From contig JACDAH010000037.1 of the NCBI GenBank assembly GCA_013695505.1, positions 1 through 5,235 on the forward strand: DNA of 5,235 nt. The letters run 5' to 3'. Each line of letters opens with the position of its first letter. The first letter of the stretch is position 1. The notes beneath the pieces were generated by a model. The model worked only from the letters and a program-made list of their open reading frames with translations. It had not been told where the DNA came from and did not search any database. The position numbers were made by a program, and so were the translations under genes. Source of the DNA: Chloroflexota bacterium. Its GTDB lineage: Bacteria > Chloroflexota > Limnocylindria > Limnocylindrales > CSP1-4. This document shows, piece by piece, positions 5,046-5,235 of this stretch.

Positions 5046-5235
5046 TACTTGACGGTGAGGGTCCCGGTCATCGTTCCGGGGTGGACCTCGCACTTGTAGG
5101 GGTAGGCGCCGGCCGTCAGGGCCAGCACCTGATAGGCCCGCTGGCCGGGCGCCTGGAAGAAGGACGTGTCGCCCTGGACGTCCACCTTGGTCGTGCCATC
5201 CGGCTGGAAGAGCACGAGGTTGTGAGGCCCGGTGG
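5045..5235 (-). CDS. Cupredoxin (plastocyanin-like type 1 copper protein), C-terminal part only
   Basis: The minus-strand frame is open from the right edge to a TAG at 5047-5045, showing the last 62 residues. The N-terminus, and any signal peptide, lie outside the window. Type 1 copper ligands are all present: a His in TGPHNLVLF (visible residue 4), then Cys48, His51 and Met55 in YKCEVHPGTMTG, the C-x2-H-x3-M pattern of the plastocyanin/azurin-like C-terminal loop. The strand before it (AYQVLALTAGAYPYKC) and the final GTLTVK strand fit the cupredoxin beta sandwich. Such proteins carry electrons or bind copper outside the cytoplasmic membrane, alone or as a domain of a larger protein; which applies here cannot be seen. 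The stop codon is 28 bp upstream of the alaX start, so the two may share a transcript, although their roles look unrelated. Confidence 0.88.
   Translation of the reverse strand, partial: TGPHNLVLFQPDGTTKVDVQGDTSFFQAPGQRAYQVLALTAGAYPYKCEVHPGTMTGTLTVK

Noticed and set aside
4369..5052. 227-residue plus-strand open frame opposite alaX
   Set aside because: It is antisense to a gene with clear AlaX motifs, and its composition is that of a complement frame (Arg/Asp/Val-rich).

Overview
This 5.2 kb window is high-GC bacterial chromosome with short intergenic gaps. It holds seven protein-coding genes, two of them cut by the window edges. Gene content, strong GC bias at third codon positions, a few GTG/TTG starts and -10-like hexamers without -35 elements would fit a high-GC Chloroflexota (Limnocylindria-like) or an actinobacterial lineage. 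The lineage is an inference from style, not from a marker gene. No RNA gene, mobile element, CRISPR array or phage gene was seen.

Layout, left to right: (1) the 3' three quarters of pntB (+), the beta subunit of the proton-translocating NAD(P) transhydrogenase. (2) Convergent to it across 30 bp, a MgtC/SapB-family membrane protein (-), with its own promoter-like hexamer and a short leader. (3) A YbaK/ProX-type aminoacyl-tRNA deacylase (-). (4) A 33-bp divergent control region in which each strand carries a TAnnnT hexamer placed so that transcription would begin at or beside the start codon, which suggests leaderless mRNAs. (5) A class I SAM-dependent methyltransferase (+) and, 7 bp after it, a Gfo/Idh/MocA-family oxidoreductase (+), probably one transcription unit. 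(6) Convergent to these across 20 bp, an AlaX-type alanyl-tRNA editing protein (-) with a TTG start. (7) Just upstream of alaX on the same strand, the 3' end of a small type 1 copper protein (cupredoxin), running off the right edge.

Functionally this is mostly a collection of housekeeping and accessory genes. pntB would serve NADPH supply, driven by the proton gradient. The YbaK-like protein and AlaX are both free-standing editing factors that clear mischarged tRNAs. Each has a substitution at a position usually treated as functionally important: Lys to Arg in the YbaK-like protein, and the zinc-ligand Cys to Asp in AlaX. The methyltransferase/oxidoreductase pair has no assignable substrate. 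I see no convincing novel multi-gene system. The items most worth checking are the compact divergent promoter and the two active-site substitutions.
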